A model generated the notes under the pieces. The model did not search any database, had not been told where the DNA came from, and saw only the letters and a program-made list of their open reading frames with translations. DNA of 64,000 bases from Yponomeuta sedellus. Taxonomy: Eukaryota > Arthropoda > Insecta > Lepidoptera > Yponomeutidae. A program made the translations under genes and the position numbers. The number at the start of each line of letters is the position of its first letter. Positions within the stretch are counted from its first letter, which is position 1. The stretch covers positions 5,538,357 through 5,602,356 of the forward strand of contig OW203747.1 of the NCBI GenBank assembly GCA_934045075.1, written 5' to 3'. Below, one piece after another: positions 30,028-41,299 of the stretch.

Positions 30028-30490
30028 GTATATTCGGTGGCAAAAGAGGCAAGAAAGTAGAATTAATGCAGTAGCAATGAGGTCCTTGAGAAGTATGTGT
30101 AGTGTTACTTTGAATGACAGGATACGCAATAGTCTGATTAGAGAACGTTGTGGACTGAAAGTGGATGTAGTGACTAGAATTGAGAAAGGCATGTTGCGTT
30201 GGTTTGGATATGTGGAGAGGATGAAGGAAGAAAGATTGACGAAACAAATATATACATATAGCTAATGTGAGTGGAAGGGCCGGTAAAGGACGTTCCAGAC
30301 GGACATACGTCGACCAAATAGGGGATGTATTAGCAAAGGGGAACATAAAAAGTACCCTGAACCAGTGAGCGTGCATGCAACGACTTATGAACGTTGATTA
30401 AGCGAAGGTGATATGTCAGGATCGGGGCAAGTGGCAGTCCCTAGTATCTGCCTACCCTCTGGGATACAGGCGTGAGGTTAGGTATGTATA
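30028..30490 (+). mobile_element. LINE family C, longest 3' copy
   Basis: An 79-codon open segment (30026-30265) encodes the decayed end of a LINE ORF: SRINAVAMRSLRSMC, LNDRIRNSLIRERCGLK, LRWFGYVERMKEERLTKQIY. After a frame break it continues through GGAAGGGCCGGTAAAGGACG and CAACGACTTATGAACGTTGA to CAGGCGTGAGGTTAGGTATG. I do not assign the LINE clade. Confidence 0.75.
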
Positions 30491-30867
30491 TTTGGCTGGT
30501 CTGAGAATATCTCGTAGGCTAATTTAATTAACATTACAAAACATCGTTTCCCTATTCAGGTACAAATATATAAGAAAAAAATTCTGCAAATTCAATCCTA
30601 ATCCTCACATTGTTAAGTAAATGTACCTGTAGATTTCTAGCAAGCTTCCAGCTTTTACCGAATATTACCCTGATCTTCTTTGTAAAGAGTGCCTCGTACG
30701 TAAAAAGCGTCTCAAAAAAATAGGAGCTGAGGTAAGTGGATTTTCTGAAAGCTTGCTCCACGAAATTATGCCTTTGGCACGTAGACCCAGATTGTTTTAT
30801 TTAATTAGGGGAAAAGGCAAAGATGGAGACGAAATAGGGCAGCAGCAGAGCAGAAGCCTCATTGTGG

Positions 30868-31078
30868 ACTGAATCATCATCATCATCAGCAGCCATTTGA
30901 CGCCCACTGCAGGACATAGGCCTCCTATGGTTTTCGCATGGTTATCCGAGCGTCACGATCTTGTGCTACCCGCAACCAGCGACTCCCCACCACCGTAATC
31001 AGGTCGTCAGACCATTTGGTGGAGGGCCTGCCTACGCTGAGTCGTCGTCCGGTTTGGTTTGGTCGTTGTTGGTTCGTT
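30868..31078 (-). mobile_element. LINE ORF2 3' end with (ATC)n tail
   Basis: The minus strand encodes RRLSVGRPSTKWSDDL and VGSRWLRVAQDRDARI, then the end CCTGCAGTGGGCGTCAAATG and a (GAT)n tail (ATCATCATCATCATCAGCAG on the plus strand). Same ORF family as 16465 with a different tail. Confidence 0.75.
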
Positions 31079-31082
31079 GGTT

Positions 31083-31136
31083 GTTTAACCCAAGTGATTC
31101 CAATCACTCGGTTCGATTAGGCCACGAGCGCTTCTT
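31083..31136 (-). repeat. 5S-SINE 5'-end fragment
   Basis: AACCCAAGTGATTCCAATCA, CTCGGTTCGATTAGGCCACG, AGCGCTTC. Confidence 0.65.
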
Positions 31137-31162
31137 ACTAGCGAATATCACATCACGTCATA

Positions 31163-31330
31163 TCACATCATTACACTAATATTATAAAGGCAAAAGTTTG
31201 TGAATGTGTATGTTTGCTACTTCTACATGTCTAAATGGCTGGAGTGATTTTAATAAAATTTCGTATGGAGTTAGCTGACACCCTGGATTAAGGCAAGACA
31301 CAGGCTTCGTTTTACTGCGGGAAAATATCT
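31163..31330 (+). repeat. Dispersed repeat of unknown class
   Basis: ACTAATATTATAAAGGCAAA, GTTTGTGAATGTGTATGTTT, GGCTGGAGTGATTTTAATAA have the look of a common insect interspersed repeat. I see only one copy here, so this rests on general resemblance. Confidence 0.4.
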
Positions 31331-31582
31331 TAATAACTAATAAACCTCGGGGCACAGATGGTTCTTATACAAAAATACATTGTATATCGGCCTTTTGGCA
31401 CTAGACAGTTTGTGTTAGTGTAACGGTGGACTTGCTTTTATAATTCAGTATTCTTTTTTCAAAGAATCGTCAAATTTTGTTTGTTTTTGTCATAAAGGGA
31501 AAGCTAGGTGTAAGTTTTATACTTAGATTTCAAGCTTAGGTACTCGACGGGTGCCAAATGGAGCCCTTTTCATATGCCTATG

Positions 31583-31830
31583 ACCAAAGAGCGATGGTGG
31601 CGGACCGGTAGAATGCTGGCTTCTCATCAGGCAGGTTGTGTGTTCGAGTCCCGGCATGTAACAATGACTTTGTTTTCTAAGTTACGTACATTTGTGAAGT
31701 TGAGTGGTAATACGACTCGCTAACTGTGACGGAAAACATCATGAGGAAACCCTAGTGTCTGAAGCGTTAACATAGCTCAGCGCTTGCTACGTGCATTGAC
31801 TCAACTATGAGGCTAAGTGCGGAAATGTCA
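31583..31830 (+). mobile_element. SINE family 3, diverged
   Basis: tRNA-like head: GAGCGATGGTGGCGGACCGG, GGTTGTGTGTTCGAGTCCCG. Then AACAATGACTTTGTTTTCTA and GGAAAACATCATGAGGAAAC. The distal body differs from 22503. Confidence 0.7.
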
Positions 31831-31916
31831 GGTCTGACTAACTAACAGCCTGCGACCGACGTCTGTCCGCCAGTCTGACCTATGAAAGGTTTTAACATCT
31901 CTTGAACACTTTTGGT

Positions 31917-32255
31917 ATCAACCCTTGTATGTTCCCACTGCTGGGGCACGGGTCTCTTCCTGCATCGCAGGAAGGTTAGGTCATACTCCACCACGGGAGC
32001 CAAGTCCGGGTTGGTGGAGGATTTTAAGAAAGTGGCAGGTCTTACTGTCAGAAGTTATCAAGCCGCCCGTAAGGCCTCTGACATGGCTTTACGACTGCCA
32101 TTACATGACAACCGGCACCAACGGCTTAACGTACGTTGCGAAGCACGGAAGGGCTCGGAAAAAATGCCACTAGCGGTAGTCGCGGCTGACCGCGCCTGTT
32201 GTTGCTTAACCAAGTGATTGATCCCAATCACTCGGTTCGACTAGGCCACGAGAGC
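31917..32255 (-). repeat. 5S-derived SINE, near full length
   Basis: Reverse copy from ATCAACCCTTGTATGTTCCC to GTTCGACTAGGCCACGAG. Two overlapping open frames (101 and 82 codons) here are incidental; similar frames recur at other copies. Some 5S-like promoter bases are lost (after GGTAGTCGCGG). Confidence 0.8.
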
Positions 32256-33489
32256 TTCTTGAACACATTTAGGTAGGTAATTGAAGTTAAAACACATTTT
32301 GCAACATAAGAATAGAAAACTAAGGAGGTGTAAGACATGTTCTAGGTTTTATCTTTGTTTTTGCTCTATTCTAAAAACGGTAATATATTACTTTTATTTA
32401 TTATAGTTAATAAAAGTGTAAAACTTGTCCAAAATATGACGATATGTATCAAGTAAGAAGGAAAAAATATACCATCTGCGAGCTATTCTGGCGTGCGCTG
32501 CCAAAACCACATATGTAATTCATACATTAAATGGAAATGTTAAAAAAATCGTTAAATATAGTTTATAGAAGCATATTGCAGTAGCTAGCTATAAGCCTAT
32601 GATAAGGGCTCTGCGGTGCTTAGTTACCGTATTTCTTCTGTTTCTTACGTTATTGCAGTGCGACTGTAACATCTCAATATTTTCAGTCTGTTATATTTTT
32701 CAAATGCGACCCGAAAAATATTTATGTGATAATTTTAATATCACGATGTTAGTTTGTTGGGTCTAGTGGCTCTACCTGCCTATCACCAAACTATATAGTC
32801 TGAGAGGGTTACGTGGAGATGCAATTAAAGGTCAATTTACTGCAACGGACATAAGACTTTTTATTGTCCACACACACGGAAAATACACTTTACATAATTC
32901 GGACACAACTGTACTAGCGGAGCGGTGGTACGCGACTAGCTTGGCAACAACATGAAGGAACTGATTAATCGGCAAAACTGTGCGTGCGCAGACGCCACAA
33001 GTTCTTTTCTATGCCACGCTAATATACTCGAAAAGCTAAGCTTCTCAAAATACTAATTATCCGCAGATGAAGTCGCGGGCACCAGCTAGTTACATTAATA
33101 ATAATAATATGTTTTTATTTCAGAATACACAGTTCCAGATTACAATGTATAATAATAATAACAACACCACAAAAAAACAAAATAAAAGAGATAAAACAAT
33201 AATTATGGTACGGATAATATGGTACGGTAATAATGGTACGGAACCAATACGGAATGGTCGTGTGCGAGTCCAACTCGCAATTGGCCGGTGTTTTTATATT
33301 CTTGAAAACCGGCCATCTCTATCCTTGAGAACCTGTTATGAAGATACAAATTCAATAATTTAGAGTGGCCACGAGAATTCCACTCGAGCGTACGGGAAAA
33401 CGCGATATGACACGCACTTCCATTGAGTACAGTCAGTGGCAGGTAAGAAGAATAAGAATAGTTTTTATTAATAAAATAGATAGGATTGT
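32256..33489. other. No recognised feature
   Basis: About 1.2 kb without a gene. A 98-codon frame (33067-33363) is low-complexity (poly-Asn from AAT/AAC runs). Confidence 0.45.
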
Positions 33490-33812
33490 TTCATCGATAT
33501 GAATCCTTGTATGGTCCACTGCCGGGACTCGGGTCTCATCCTGCATCGCAGGAAGCTTAGGCCATACTGCACCACGGGGCCAAGTCGGGGTTTGTGGAGG
33601 AGTAAGACAATGGCGGGCCTTACTGTCAGAAGTTATCAAGCCGCCCATAAGGCCTCTGACATGGCTTTACGACTGTCATTACATGACAGCCGGCACCAAC
33701 GGCTTAACGTGCCTTGCGAAGCACGGAATCGCTTGGAGAAATGCCACTAGCGGTAGTCACGGGACTGTCACCCATCCTGCACCTGACCGCTCCTGTTGTT
33801 GCTTAACTCAAT
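33490..33812 (-). repeat. 5S-derived SINE, near full length
   Basis: Reverse copy: CCTTGTATGGTCCACTGCCG, ACTGTCAGAAGTTATCAAGC, CACGGGACTGTCACCCATCC, GACCGCTCCTGTTGTTGCTT. Its 5' end is replaced by a LINE tail at 33813. Confidence 0.8.
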
Positions 33813-33950
33813 AAGATAAGATAAGAATATTCTTTATTCAAGGTTTTATTGTACACCAGAGCACATATTATAAAACATGTAAAGATACAAAGTACAATTG
33901 GCGGCCTTATTGCTTAAAACTATTTAGAAAACCCTACGACGAAAAGTTGC
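33813..33950 (-). mobile_element. CR1-like LINE 3' end with (GATAA)n tail
   Basis: AATAAGATAAGATAAGAATA, TTCTTTATTCAAGG, GTACAATTGGCGGCCTTATT. Related to 57695. Confidence 0.7.
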
Positions 33951-34264
33951 TGAATTCAAATCAAATTTAAATCAATTTATTTCAATGTTAAGAATTTACA
34001 CACTTATATTATACTTACATCATATTACATGTAATAAATAGTTACATATTATATAGTTATGACAAACTTACATAAATACGTTATGATAACAATCTACGCG
34101 ATATGGAATTAAATACAATATAATGTATACCTATATTTAGACATACAAAATGAAAAGGAAAAGAGAAAAATTCTCAACTCAACATTTCCGTTATTTTATT
34201 ATCCAGCAAAGCCTCAGCCCACATTTATAAAGTACACAATTATTTATATCACTATAGATACAAT
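33951..34264. other. AT-rich, no recognised feature
   Basis: Very AT-rich; possibly another LINE tail (CAATTTATTTCAATGTTAAG), but unsupported. Confidence 0.35.
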
Positions 34265-34500
34265 GCACGGGGTGCAAGAAAGGAGCCTCCCCAAAGGACG
34301 TACTCACTGAGCCCGTACGTCCGGCGCACCCTGTGCAACAATCAGCGAGTCCCTTACGCTGATTGACAAATCCTTTCACCACGACGGCTTGCCATCTATA
34401 CGCTAAACTAACAAATAATTGCGGCTCCGATCCATAAGGATAAGTTGCAGTGACGATAAATTGGGAGCCAGTTGGAGCAGCTCTTTCTGGAGTAGTCTAT
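34265..34500 (-). repeat. Repeat G, uninterrupted copy
   Basis: GAAAGGAGCCTCCCCAAAGG, CGTACTCACTGAGCCCGTAC, CCTTACGCTGATTGACAAAT, TCACCACGACGGCTTGCCAT. It gives the empty-site order for the nested stack at 13555-15015. Confidence 0.75.
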
Positions 34501-34504
34501 AAAT

Positions 34505-34566
34505 TCGAAATTAGAAGCGCTCGTGGCCTAGGCGAACCGAGGGATTGGAATCAATTACTTGTGTGA
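34505..34566 (+). repeat. 5S-SINE 5'-end fragment
   Basis: GAAGCGCTCGTGGCCTAGGC and GATTGGAATCAATTACTTG: only the first ~60 bp. Confidence 0.65.
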
Positions 34567-35324
34567 AGCAAGAATTTATTTATTTATTAATCATTTATTT
34601 ACACTTACACACACACGCAATAAAAACAATATTGAGCAGACTATACGTACAAGAGAAGAAAAGCAACAACAATCCGATACACAATGAAACAGAGACACAG
34701 AGCACTTTCCAATGTGAGTACTGTGGGTGTGGCAAGTGCAAAAGGGCTCTGACTCAGCATAAGCTGGAGTTATGATACTCCAGCGCTGGTCTTCCGTCAG
34801 TACCCGTGAGCCGGCATGCAGGCCTCTGGGAGATACCTAGTACGAACCTGAACAAAATCGTAAATAAGATTAAGCAAATAAATAAATAAGAGACAGTGAG
34901 TTATTTACTATAAGTAGCGAGTCAAACTTTGAGTTAACAAAGTGGAATGCTGGATAATGTAAGATGAATGTCAGGTATGGTAATTGCATAAATTTTAAAA
35001 AGATAATTAGGATAGAATAATTGATAGGGCAATGTCAGTTGCGATAGTTGCATAAATTGTGAATAGATTAATAAAGTAGAAAAATTGAAAATTGTATATT
35101 GATGTCAACTATTTTAATTTAAATAAATGTATTATAAGTATGTATATGAATACATATAGGTATGTATATAAAGTCACAGCGAAAGTATGAATTGATTTGG
35201 CCGTACATAATTATTTAAGGAAGCTGCTTTTGGAGGTCAAGAAGAAATTTCTTTTAGCTGTTTTTAAAGCAATTTTTGATTGTATTTGCCTAATAGGAGG
35301 AGGAATGTCGTTCCAACACTTGGA
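34567..35324. other. Mostly unrecognised; possible retroelement zinc-finger scrap
   Basis: At 34695-34770 the plus strand reads TFQCEYCGCGKCKRALTQH, a C-x2-C...H-like finger of the kind found in some LINE proteins, ending in a stop. It could be a retroelement remnant; support is thin. The rest is AT-rich. Confidence 0.35.
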
Positions 35325-35632
35325 ACAGAACAGGCGCGGTCAGGTACAGGATAGGTGACCGTTCCGTGACTACCGCTAGTGGCATTTTTCCGAGCGCTTC
35401 TGAGCTTCGCAAGGCACTTTAAGCCTGTCATGTAATGGCACTCGTTAATCCATGTCAGAGGCCTTATGGGCGGCTTGATAACTTCTGACAGTAAGGCCCG
35501 CCACTGTCTTACAATCCTCCGCCAACCCAAACTTAGCCCCCGTGGTGGAGTATGGCCTAACCTTCCTGCGGTGCAGGAAAAGACCCGTGCCCCAACAGTG
35601 GGGACATACAAGGGTTGATATCGACTTTAAAT
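35325..35632 (+). repeat. 5S-derived SINE, 5'-truncated
   Basis: GGCGCGGTCAGGTACAGGAT, AGGTGACCGTTCCGTGACTA, CTTATGGGCGGCTTGATAAC, CCAACAGTGGGGACATACAA, GGGTTGATATCGAC. The 115-codon minus frame is the usual incidental one. Confidence 0.8.
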
Positions 35633-35639
35633 TCGGTCA

Positions 35640-36303
35640 TATGGTTTGCCATCAACTCGCTAAGGGTTAAAAAAGTTAGATTGTTCGAGCGAGACAGCAT
35701 GCCAGACATAACAGCAGATTTAATAATTTCGTGGACGAGGAATAATCATCCACGAAATTCTTAAAACTGTCAAAAGTTTTCGTAAAGTGTCCCTCTCCAG
35801 CCGACTGTAGATGCTTAACAGGCCATTTCAGTCTCGTAAAACTTCGCCAACCCTATTGACATCTTCCCACAACTCTGGTCTATGTATTTTCCAAAGAAAA
35901 TAACGCAATCGAGGGTCACCAGTCGGTGAGTCGATGAGAAGACAACCTTAATACCTTGCATCGTAAAAATGATGACATCATATTTATCTTATGGCATTAG
36001 TGCGCATGGATTTCTTTCCACAAAGTGTTATTTTTCCGACAATGTTTTTTAGATAACGTAACGTACATATATGCCATGCCTAGGTGTTTCAGGTCCTGGG
36101 AACGGGATAGCAATGTAACATTTTTCTTACACAGTCAATTATCCAGGGAAAAGCCTCGCTTGCTTGCTCGCTTGACAGCAAGATGTCGTCATTACATTTT
36201 CCTTTACTTTCCGTCAGCTCATTGTAATAAATAAATAGAATAGATCTATCTATGGATTTATCTATCGATCGATCTTTCTAACTATATATCTATCTATTCA
36301 TAT
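35640..36303. other. No recognised gene
   Basis: Contains a small inverted repeat, AATTTCGTGGA / TCCACGAAATT, near 35727-35760, and a stretch like 27810 (GAGCGAGACAGCATGCCAGA). No coding evidence. Confidence 0.45.
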
Positions 36304-36425
36304 TAATGTTAATGCACTAACCCGTGCTAAGGACACGTGCCGTGACACGGATAGCCAGTGGCGCGGGTTCGAGTTCCGGCATGGGTGAAATTTTTAGCCT
36401 CTAAATAGGTTTTTAAAATTTATCT
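36304..36425 (+). mobile_element. SINE family 1, rearranged copy
   Basis: Inverted 3' end GCACTAACCCGTGCTAAGG, then ACACGGATAGCCAGTGGCGC, GGGTTCGAGTTCCGGCATGG and TAGCCTCTAAATAGGTTTTT. Confidence 0.7.
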
Positions 36426-36445
36426 ATTTATTTAATATGTAATCT

Positions 36446-36672
36446 GCAACCTTATTGTGCCTTTCGGAGTCGAGACTCTGGGGCCATGGGGTCCGGAGGC
36501 GAGACTCCTCTTTAAGGAGATCTCGTCGCGCCTAGTCGACGCTTCAGGAGACCCGAGGGCTGGTGCTTACTTTGGCCAAAGAATAAGCCTAGCCATACAG
36601 CGAGGCAATGCCGCCAGCCTTCTTGGTACTCTGCCGCCCGACAGCGATCTGGCTCAAATATTTTATTTAAAT
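36446..36672 (+). pseudogene. LINE reverse-transcriptase ORF, C-terminal fragment
   Basis: An open segment reads VETLGPWGPEARLLFKEISS, RLVDASGDPRAGAYFGQRIS and LAIQRGNAASLLGTLP before a stop. I know this as the C-terminal end of a widespread animal LINE ORF family often found in isolation. The catalytic part is absent. Confidence 0.7.
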
Positions 36673-36984
36673 TAGAATGTTTTAGTTTTAGGTCCTTTTT
36701 TTTCATTAAATATTATTATTATAAATATTTAAGCTATCATAATTTTTGTATAATATATAATGTTAATAAACAATATTATAGAACCTTATCTTACCCAAAG
36801 CGACAAAGGTAATGTTAAAAGCACGGAATATTTGGCCGAATACATACGTGTTATGTTAAATGTAAGTAAGTAAAACTGACCTACCTAGTTAAATTTTTAC
36901 CAAAAGAAATACTTTAATAATTAATTTGTTAAGCCCGTTCTCTCTCTGAGGGAAGGCTTGTGCTCAGCAGTGGGACGGTTATAA
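36673..36984. other. No recognised feature
   Basis: AT-rich sequence downstream of the LINE ORF fragment, possibly its 3' UTR. Confidence 0.4.
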
Positions 36985-37256
36985 TAATATTGGCCTTTTT
37001 GCATCTACTTAATGAGATGATTTATACAGCGTCCAGTGGCATCTTCACTCACACTAGATGGGTGAAGGGACCACTTCGACGCTGTAGTGCCTGGGTCATG
37101 GTTTTATAGATGGTGTAGGCTTGCCCAGCACCTATACCATCCTGACAGCTTAGTCGGCCTAGCCCACAGGAAAGACTAGTCAATACGTGCGGAGCCAACC
37201 AAGCCGCGGGTTTCCTCACGATGTTTTCCTTCACCGTTAGCGTGTGGTATTGCGAG
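36985..37256 (-). mobile_element. SINE family 3, body without head
   Basis: Reverse copy: TAATATTGGCCTTTTTGCAT, GATTTATACAGCGTCCAGTG, CAGCTTAGTCGGCCTAGCCC, CCTCACGATGTTTTCCTTCA, TTAGCGTGTGGTATTGCG. Confidence 0.8.
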
Positions 37257-37954
37257 GGGACGGGACGGGACGGTTATAGGCTACAAAAATACGTTAAAAT
37301 GCTTCAAAGCCATTTCACGCGAAGCAAATATATCGCATAGCAAATATTCCGGAAAACCCCCTACAGACGAGAGTAATAAAATAGTGACGGATCCAGATTT
37401 TAATCATATTCCCGCAGCCTCTGCTGTAAGCCACTGCTTAATCTCAGCTAAGCCAAAGTTTATCAGCTCTCTGGGGTTTTTATAAGACCACATTTTAGGG
37501 CACGGCTTTTCGGATTAATAGGGCGGAGGCCCGCTTGTTGTAATGCCACACTAGCTTTAAGTTCACCGTACAAGATGAAGGTACAGTTCCTTCAGCTTTT
37601 GCCTAGACTTACAATACTCAAAAAAATGTGTAAAATACACTTTGTGCCAAAAGGGCTACTATAGAATAAAGGATTATTTAATTGACAATAATGTCTGGAA
37701 TTAAAGCCAGTACAATGCATGAGTTCTATGTTTTAAAATAATTATGTAAACTCTGTTAATTGAGGACTTTGAAAAGACTAAGTTAGGAGTTTTTTTTTCC
37801 ATTTTTTCTCCAAAATTATCTAGATTTTGAAATGGACACCTAGTTCGAATTGTAACGTTCATTAAGCCGCAGCTTCTGCGCTACTTTGAATAAAAACTTT
37901 TCATTTCATTACAAATAAATTTTAGGGTTCCCTAGCTAACAAGGCACCCTTGTA
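37257..37954. other. No recognised feature
   Basis: About 700 bp without gene or repeat that I can name. Confidence 0.45.
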
Positions 37955-38085
37955 ACATAACATAGCATTTACATACCGGCACATACATTGCTTCTGGCCC
38001 CGCACTAGGATACCCTGTATCGTGGTTACCAGAAATAGCGACATCACATACATGTAAACATCCAAGACCAGGGTTTTTTTTTAAT
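37955..38085 (-). mobile_element. SINE family 4 body
   Basis: TAACATAGCATTTACATACC, CTTCTGGCCCCGCACTAGGA, CATGTAAACATCCAAGACCA, in reverse. Confidence 0.7.
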
Positions 38086-38364
38086 TTCGCCATGTCCGTC
38101 TATCTGTCTGTACATTGGTCGGCTTAGCATAGAAACGACAAGTACTAGAGAGTTGAAATTTGGCATAGATATACAATTATACATATGATCACGTTGCCTT
38201 CATTTGACGTAATTTTTTTGTAACAGTAGGGCGCGTCTGATTCTCATGCCCTTTCTCGGCTAAACGGTTGATTGTAGAAACATGTTTCACGTTGCTGGGC
38301 AGTGGAACATTGAACTTAAATGTACAAGAGTTTACAAGTCTACGAGCGAACTCGAAAGACACAG

Positions 38365-38482
38365 ATAGATAGAGAACACTTTATTGTAAATAAAAATTGA
38401 AATTACACAGATATTTCTTAACCTAAGAGTACGGACGGCGGCCTTATCACTAAAAGTGACCGCTTCCAGACAGCCTTTCAAG
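38365..38482 (-). mobile_element. CR1/L2-like LINE 3' end
   Basis: GATAGATAGAGAACACTTTA, CACAGATATTTCTTAACCTA, GGCGGCCTTATCACTAAAAG, TTCCAGACAGCCTTTC; the reverse of the LINE end at 6820-6930. Confidence 0.8.
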
Positions 38483-38514
38483 GAGGAAAGCGTTCATTAT
38501 AAATGCCATTAAGA

Positions 38515-38615
38515 AGAAGAACAAGAAGAAGAAAAAACATTTATTATAAATGTTTTTTCTTAGAAACAACATAAACATTTATTAAAAAAAACATTTATTA
38601 TAAATGTTTTTTCTA
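38515..38615. repeat. Repeated palindrome AAAACATTTATTATAAATGTTTT
   Basis: The palindrome ACATTTATTATAAATGT occurs twice (about 38537 and 38590) with a related half-copy between, following a GAAGAAGAA run. Confidence 0.65.
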
Positions 38616-38679
38616 CCTACACAGTACACAAGCCACAATAACAAAACAAACTTAAAACACATTACTACATAACATTTGT

Positions 38680-39030
38680 GTAGTAATGGACATGTGGAGA
38701 GGATGAAGGAAGAAAGATTGACGAAACAAATATATATTGCGAATGTGAGTGGAAGGGCTGGTAAGGGACGTCCCAGACGGACATACACCGACCAAATAGG
38801 GGATGTAACTGCAAAGGGAAAGATAAAAAGTACCCGGTGTGCGTGCATGCAACGACTTATGAACGTTGATGAAGCGAAGGTGATTTGACAGGATCGTGGT
38901 ATGTGGCAGTTCCTGGTCTTTGCCTACCCCTCTGGGATACAGGCATGAGGTTATGTATGTATGTATGTATGTATGTATGTATGTATGTATGTATGTATGT
39001 ATGTACGTATGTACGTATGTATGTATGTCG
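38680..39030 (+). mobile_element. LINE family C 3' end with long (ATGT)n tail
   Basis: Encodes GHVERMKEERLTKQIYIANV and GRAGKGRPRRTYTDQIGDV in an open segment, then CAACGACTTATGAACGTTGA, CAGGCATGAGGTTATGT and an (ATGT)n run from 38950 to about 39028. 5'-truncated. Confidence 0.8.
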
Positions 39031-39042
39031 GGTAATTTATTT

Positions 39043-39115
39043 GAGGTAATTACGTTTTACCTAATAAATAATCATGATTAGACCTGGATAATTAATATAA
39101 TAACTAGTTATTACT
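39043..39115. repeat. MITE family E, half copy
   Basis: GTAATTACGTTTTACCTAAT and AAATAATCATGATTAGACC, as at the right end of 7087-7354. Confidence 0.55.
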
Positions 39116-39185
39116 TCTTAAAAAAACCCTCCTTCTGAACCCTACGCTGCGCGCGGCTAGACACGAACTTGGTCATTACATTACT

Positions 39186-39392
39186 ATACTATTTTTATTT
39201 TTAATGCTCTAACCCGTGCTAAGGACAGTTTTAAAAACCTATTTAGAGGCTAAAAATTCCACCCATGCCGGGATTCGAACCCGCGACCTCTGGCTATCCG
39301 TGCCAGCGCTCTTTCCAACTGAGATAATGGGCGACTCACCGGCATCAGTGAAATTTCGAACCTCTTTACCTATTCTCTGTACAGACTTTACG
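39186..39392 (-). mobile_element. SINE family 1, good copy
   Basis: Reverse: ACTATTTTTATTTTTAATGC, TAGAGGCTAAAAATTCCACC, GGGATTCGAACCCGCGACCT, TCACCGGCATCAGTGAAATT. The 5' block stops at TATTCTCTGTACAG. Confidence 0.8.
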
Positions 39393-39408
39393 CGGGTTTC
39401 AAATAATA

Positions 39409-40025
39409 TTGTACAGTGCTACACAAGAAATAAGTCTCGCGGATGTACCTGCGGAGATGACCAAATTTCGGATGTGCGGCAAGTTGATCGACCAATCAGA
39501 TAGTTTCATTTTATGGCAGGCCGCGCGCCTTTGTTGCTATTGGTTGATTCAACGTCATCGATGCAGGTTGTAACGTTGTATATAATTTTATAATAATAAA
39601 TAAACTCTGGAACGACTTCAGATGTGGTTTTATTTGTAGATTTAGTATAATATTTTAATAAAACAGAAAAAACTGGATAAAAACGGATAAGCAGGTAATC
39701 TGGTCAAGGTTAAAGTAGTAGTGGTTGAAAAATGAGGGAAATCGAAGAATGAGTGACAAAATTACATATTTGAAAATGATAGATAGAAAAGAAATAAAAA
39801 TGGTGTAAAGAGGTTTGCACCGTCACAAGGTGACTATTAGTTTGGCAATATTAGCGTGAGGGAAATAGGTAGCGCTACTGCGGCAATCAATTCTGCACAT
39901 TAGCCGTATCGGTTGAAGATAATGTTGAATGTACTTATAGCTTCGGGTACTTTCGTTACAATTCTTCCTAGTCTGCGCGAACGAAGGTTCCCGAAGGGAC
40001 TTTTATGATGTGTAGTACTGTTGTA
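39409..40025 (+). repeat. Repeat H, long form
   Basis: Two blocks match 51107-51450: ACAGTGCTACACAAGAAATA ... GATGCAGG, and GGTGACTATTAGTTTGGCAA ... GATGTGTAGTACTGT. Here they are separated by ~260 bp (39570-39831) that contains TAATAATAAATAAACTCTGG; at 51107 they adjoin. Possibly an LTR or retroelement end. The class is unknown. Confidence 0.65.
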
Positions 40026-40030
40026 TGTTA

Positions 40031-41204
40031 TACAGATTCACTGTTGGCCTATTGTGCAACATTTGTAACCGTAGCACCCGGCCTACAAATGGAAGTTACG
40101 GCCAGTGATAGCACTTGCCGTAATCAAAGTTTAAGCGTGCTATATCGTGTTTTAATTAAAACTTGCGCCAAGTCCTAGGTGTCGGGGTTTGTTTGATTGT
40201 GTTGTCCCAGTTAAGCTGCTGGTATAAATAGGCTGTTATTTTTCTAGAATTTAATAAATAAATAACTTCCATACAACACAAACACTTGATTATGTAACGT
40301 TAAATGTAGGTAGATAAGCTATGGAGGGAGCCAAGGAGCTTTTTAAAAAGACTAATTCTTAAATAAAACTAGTGAATATGTCCACTCAATGCGGAGAGCG
40401 CTACTGTATTAAATTAAAATAGTCACACGAGTCTCTTAGTGCTAACACCTTATCCCTATGGAAAGTTTACACGGTTATGCAGAGTCAGCTCTAACTGTAA
40501 GTACTCTACTGGTAAAGGGTTGAGGGGGTTGCATAACTAGGTATACATCTGTGTGCGAAAGTGGAATGTTTTCTAATAAGTATATGTACTCTATACAGGC
40601 ATTATTTGTTACACACATAGTGAAGACCGCATTTCACATTTCAGTGGATATCTGAGACATGACCGTAATAGGTGTTGACACACATGACAAAGTTCAATAG
40701 ATATTTCGTTTTTCACACATATATATGCGTTAAAAGTTACAAAATCAAGGCCCTTGTCCCAAACCAGGATTCCGGATGCTAATTTCGCCGAATTATGATT
40801 TTGGAATGGCAGACCGGCATACTATCAAATAGAGGCAAATAACGACTACTATAGTAATTATACCTAGACTACATTGGAATTGAAAAACTACTTGTGAATT
40901 TATTCGACTCTAGGGCCCAGTGTATTCTAGCCCAAATGAAACACGCGGCTTGAGTAAAATAGGGGAGGCAATAAAAGGAGTCTGGCCTAGAAAAACATTG
41001 CTAAAACTCTTGACCGATTTAACGTTATGATAAAAGTTGGGCCGGGAGTGTTTATGAAGATGAGAATTGCTGCCAATAGTCGACAGTACATCAACCTCGT
41101 CATTTTGACTGCCTCGTTAGTCTAGCTGTATAACATCTGTTTTAGTAGTCATGTTTGACTACCAAAATAGAGGTTGGGTGTTCGAAACACTTCTCTTAAA
41201 TAAA
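40031..41204. other. No recognised feature
   Basis: About 1.2 kb of mixed non-coding sequence. No repeat shared within the window and no exon-like frame. Confidence 0.45.
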
Positions 41205-41299
41205 TAAATAAAATCTTTATTCAATAAGCAGCGGTTACAGTTTACACGTCATTGGGTCTCTGTACTAAGTCGAAACCTGTCTTACAGATACCCCGCTCT

